A stretch of 64,000 bases of DNA, from positions 294,185 to 358,184 of the forward strand of contig JAUIRK010000141.1 in NCBI GenBank assembly GCA_030549495.1. The letters are read 5' to 3'. The position numbers and the translations under genes were made by a program. The notes under the pieces are model-generated. The model did no database searches and was not told where the DNA came from. It worked only from the letters and a program-made list of their open reading frames with translations. The DNA comes from Nectonema munidae. Taxonomy: Eukaryota; Nematomorpha; Nectonematoida; Nectonematidae. Positions 59,158-64,000 of this stretch are shown here, piece by piece (positions within the stretch are counted from its first letter, which is position 1; each line of letters opens with the position of its first letter).

Positions 59158-59665
59158 TTGGGCTGTCATATGTCAATTAATTTTTTGACAAGATTTGATT
59201 GATTTTTAAAAAAAAACGTGGCCATTGTATTTAGCATACATGAAAACGGGTGTATATAAATAGAAAACTATGTATAACCATTTAAACTAAAACTTTCTAT
59301 TTTTAGTTGAGCTGTCATATATTAATCAATTTTTTGACAGGTTTGGTTAATTTAAAAAAAAATAAACGTGACTATCGTGTTCAGCACACTTGAAAATGGG
59401 TATATATGTGTAAAAAACTTCGTATACCCATTTAAACAAAAGGTTTGTTTTATTAGTTGAGCTGTCATATATCAATCAATTTTTTGACAAGTTTGGTTGA
59501 TTTTTAAAAAAAATTAACGTGACCATCGTGTTCAGCACACTTGAAAATGGGTATATATGTGTAAAAATTTTTGTATACCCATTTAAAATAAAAGTTGTTT
59601 TTTTAGTTGAGCTGTCAAATATCAATCAATTTTTGACAAGTTTGATTGATTTTTATGAAAAATAA
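59158..59665. repeat. Tandem array, 150-bp units each with inverted motifs
   Basis: GAGCTGTCATAT-type blocks start at 59162, 59311, 59461 and 59611, giving periods of 149, 150 and 150. Every full unit holds ATCAATCAATTTTTTGACAA followed by GTTTGGTTGATTT, an imperfect inverted repeat. It also holds AATGGGTATA ... TATACCCATT, a 10-bp inverted repeat with a loop of about 17 bases. The two middle units are nearly identical. About 3.4 units are present. Confidence 0.85.
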
Positions 59666-59679
59666 ATGTCACGATCAGA

Positions 59680-60105
59680 TTCGCAATCAATCATTTAGTA
59701 GGTTCACGCCAAAATTTTGTAAAAATTTGCAATCATTCAAGAAAAACCGAGAGGGGGGGGGGCTAAAATAGGCCCTCACTAATAGGGTTTTAAGTCCAAT
59801 AAAATTATTTTTTTAACTTACTTTCCCTGTTTGTTACCTGCTCCACAATCTAACAGTTTTTTTTATGATAGCACGCCGGTAGCCTGTGTATTTTCATTTT
59901 TATTGTTTGTAAGAATTTCTATAAAGATTCTCTGGATATATCATATTTTGTACTATACTGTATTTTTTTTACATATTTACAGGAATAAATAATACATAAT
60001 TTTGAAAATTATTCTTATAAAATTTGGTGCACTCTTAACCTGGCTTCATAACATAAATCTGCCGTATTTGAACATTTTACACTAACCAGTGATTTCAATT
60101 ATTAT
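59680..60105. other. Gene-free DNA with poly(G) tract
   Basis: A G run lies at 59751-59761. No gene or transposon end was recognised. Confidence 0.4.
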
Positions 60106-60109
60106 ATAT

Positions 60110-60720
60110 GTCAGTGCATAACAGGCCTAGATGACGAAGGAACAATTTGTGGTGTTAAATTAGTGCTTCTGGTGGTGGTACTTCTAATGGACATGTTCCT
60201 ACTCTTGCTTCTAACTTGAAAAGACATTTGGTCTGATATTTTTAAACTTTTACAATAGAAAGACAAATGCTCATCTGAGACACCAAAAGTATCGAAGTCT
60301 AAAACTTGAGTACTGAAAGGAAACCTGCTACAACATCTCTGACAAGTTTTTTTGTTAGTGATAAAGTGACTCTATCAATGACTCCAGAAGCATTTATAAG
60401 GAACATTATTAAGATTTCTGTTCTCAACGGACTGCATTTCTTAAAGATTATTTTCTCAGCCTAAAGTGTTAGCACTGATTAGTGAACTTGCACGAAAACT
60501 AGGAGTGGCTCTAAACAGAGATACCATAAGGAAACTAGTAATTGATGAATATGAAAGCCAAAAAGAACAGCTGAAGATATTTGAAATGGATGCATGCACA
60601 TGCCACCGTGTTAATTATTTTGCCGTTAATGTTAGGTATGTAGATGAGAGGAAAAATATGACCAAAACCTTAGCTTTCAAAGACACTGAACAACCATATA
60701 TAACCAACCTCTAGCATATG
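60110..60720 (+). pseudogene. hAT/BED-type transposase remnant
   Basis: A BED-finger-like piece, GGGTSNGHVPTLASNLKRHL (60172-60231), is followed after frame breaks by VTLSMTPEAFIRNIIKISV (60360-60420). Next comes a 75-codon open stretch to 60711 with LARKLGVALNRDTIRKLV, then QLKIFEMDACTCHRVNYFAV. The finger, then a MTPE-xF-xxxI segment, then MDACTxHRxNxxAxNVxxV resembles transposases of the hAT superfamily. The DDE core beyond this point is absent. Stops and frameshifts show it is dead. Confidence 0.55.
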
Positions 60721-60905
60721 AGTTTTGAGCTAATTTATGATAGTTTTATGTAAACAGAACTCAATTACACTATTCATAACATTCTAGAACGTATATATAA
60801 TTTTTTAGAGCAAAAAAATAAATCATAACCAAAAAGTTATATTGTCGTTAAAGGGAGCATATCATTTTATTGATGATGTGCTCCATATATAATATATAAA
60901 AGTAA

Positions 60906-61070
60906 ATTGAAAAGAAACTCAAGGGGAAACTTAAAAAAGTAAAATATACACATGTTTATGAACCTGAAAAAGTGGACTCAGTGAAACTGAAAGCTGAGAT
61001 TGGAAATAATGAAGAGAGCAAATACCAACCTCCGAACCTTAAAACTAAAGATGGAGTATTGTCAGTTTGA
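60906..61070 (+). other. Open stretch of 54 codons, coding-like, unknown
   Basis: From a stop at 60903 the plus frame is open to TGA at 61068. It has no ATG start but has coding-like polar composition: KKLKGKLKKVKYTHVYEPEK, then VKLKAEIGNNEESKYQPPNL. It may be the tail of the hAT-type transposase upstream or an exon of an unseen gene. No family match is known to me. Confidence 0.25.
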
Positions 61071-61147
61071 AAAAAAGAAGAGTGTCTATTTTTTTATTGT
61101 AGCAAGAAACAAGATGAAAAAAGATTCAACAAATTTATTAAAAAACT

Positions 61148-63123
<1,976 letters not shown>

Positions 63124-63124
63124 G

Positions 63125-64000
63125 ACGAGCAAAAAATTGGTATACTTACGAAAAAGAAATTAAAAAGAAAATTTAGATTCAGAAATTCAGTGAATGTTTC
63201 AGAAAAGTAAAAAGAAATAAAGAAAATTGAAAAAGATCGAGGTAGTCGTAATCGAATACGGATCAAAAAGGCAGTGCAGTAATTTTGGCCTTGAAAGATA
63301 CTTTACGTTTTGTATCACATCAATATTACTGTCGCATTTGAACTTCAAAAATAAAAAATTTAAACAATATTCTGTACAAAGAACAAATGATAAAACAAAC
63401 GATAAACTTTTCTTTTCTAGAAAAACTCCATTACATTATTGTTTACATTGATTATGTGCAATCTGGTTACATAGTTACTGCGTAAATTTATACGGTAATG
63501 AAGCTCTGCACTTAAAAATGGTATATTAGGATCTTGTTGTAACGAGTTTTATTGTAGATAGCAATACGTAACTGAACATGAGATTTTTCGGAAATTACAT
63601 AATTGACTCGATTATGTAGTCTTTTGTGACAATATAACTTTAAAAGTTAGGTATTTTCTATTTTGCTAGTTCAAAGAACTCCAAAAATATTTTTTTAATT
63701 CTGGTTTGCAATTTCATTTACACTCTAATTCAGGTTATAAAGATTTTATCGAGGCTTAATGTCTGCTGATCGTGCCATAGTTTTAAGGTGCTCAAAATAG
63801 TAATTATTTTGGTAACTGGTTTTCATACTGGAGCTCATTATTTATTTTGAAGATAGTGTGTCCAATAAATCAACAGGTTTATTTAACAAAACTGTCATTA
63901 AGGTCTTTAGATTAAAAAATATATGAAAAAACGTTTTTGTGTTAAGAAATTTTATAGTAAAAAAAACATAACTTTTAAGTTAGGATGTCATTAATGGGTT
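63125..64000. other. A+T-rich DNA ending in a possible piggyBac terminus
   Basis: No gene is recognised. The last bases, CATTAATGGGTT (63989-64000), match the right terminus of the TTAA-type MITE (CTTAATGGGTTAA). If so, the 5' end of piggyBac copy B or of another MITE lies exactly at the window edge. Confidence 0.35.

Noticed and set aside
56740..59665. CRISPR-like array from regularly spaced repeats
   Set aside because: The units are whole 150-bp tandem repeats, with no short identical repeats separated by unique spacers. The genome is clearly eukaryotic.

Overview
This is a eukaryotic nuclear window, strongly A+T-rich, with spliceosomal introns, tRNA-derived repeats, non-LTR retrotransposon remnants and many DNA transposon remnants. 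No bacterial operon, CRISPR array or prophage is visible. The HSP70 (ending in GGMP repeats and EEVD) and the transposon families fit an invertebrate metazoan, most likely an arthropod. I cannot name the species from sequence alone.

Only two host genes can be supported. (1) On the minus strand, 44808 to 42532, is a complete cytosolic HSP70 of 653 residues in five coding exons. A TATA box and a perfect four-unit heat-shock element lie just upstream. (2) On the plus strand, ending at 41940, is a Lys/Tyr/His-rich protein with three phase-consistent exons (36016-36665, 40663-40925, 41855-41940). A likely signal-peptide exon lies upstream at 33766-33810. The two genes converge: their poly(A) signals lie about 0.5 kb apart.

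Layout. 1-9.8 kb: host-gene-free DNA with a hAT-type MITE and several LINE 3' ends. 10.6-28.7 kb: a series of short TTAA-flanked piggyBac-type MITEs, a foldback element with long inverted arms (13.65-15.55 kb), an unexplained GC-richer island (17.1-17.95 kb), a decayed piggyBac transposase (22.5-25.0 kb) and a Merlin/ISXO2-like remnant (25.15-25.68 kb). 29.7-33.0 kb: a decayed LINE carrying two nested MITEs. 33.7-44.9 kb: the two host genes. 47.7-51.95 kb: a better preserved LINE with a zinc-knuckle ORF1 overlapping an endonuclease/reverse-transcriptase ORF2. 52.3-59.7 kb: four separate tandem-repeat arrays plus another piggyBac remnant. 60.1-63.1 kb: a hAT transposase remnant, then a piggyBac transposase with all three catalytic aspartates, broken by one frameshift and cut at its N-terminus by a 391-bp perfect (AC)n microsatellite.

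The main theme is repeated piggyBac activity (three transposase remnants, at least six MITE-like copies). The host-gene items most worth checking are the intron-bearing HSP70 with a textbook heat-shock promoter and the unassigned Lys/Tyr/His-rich gene. I found no clear evidence of a wholly new biological system.
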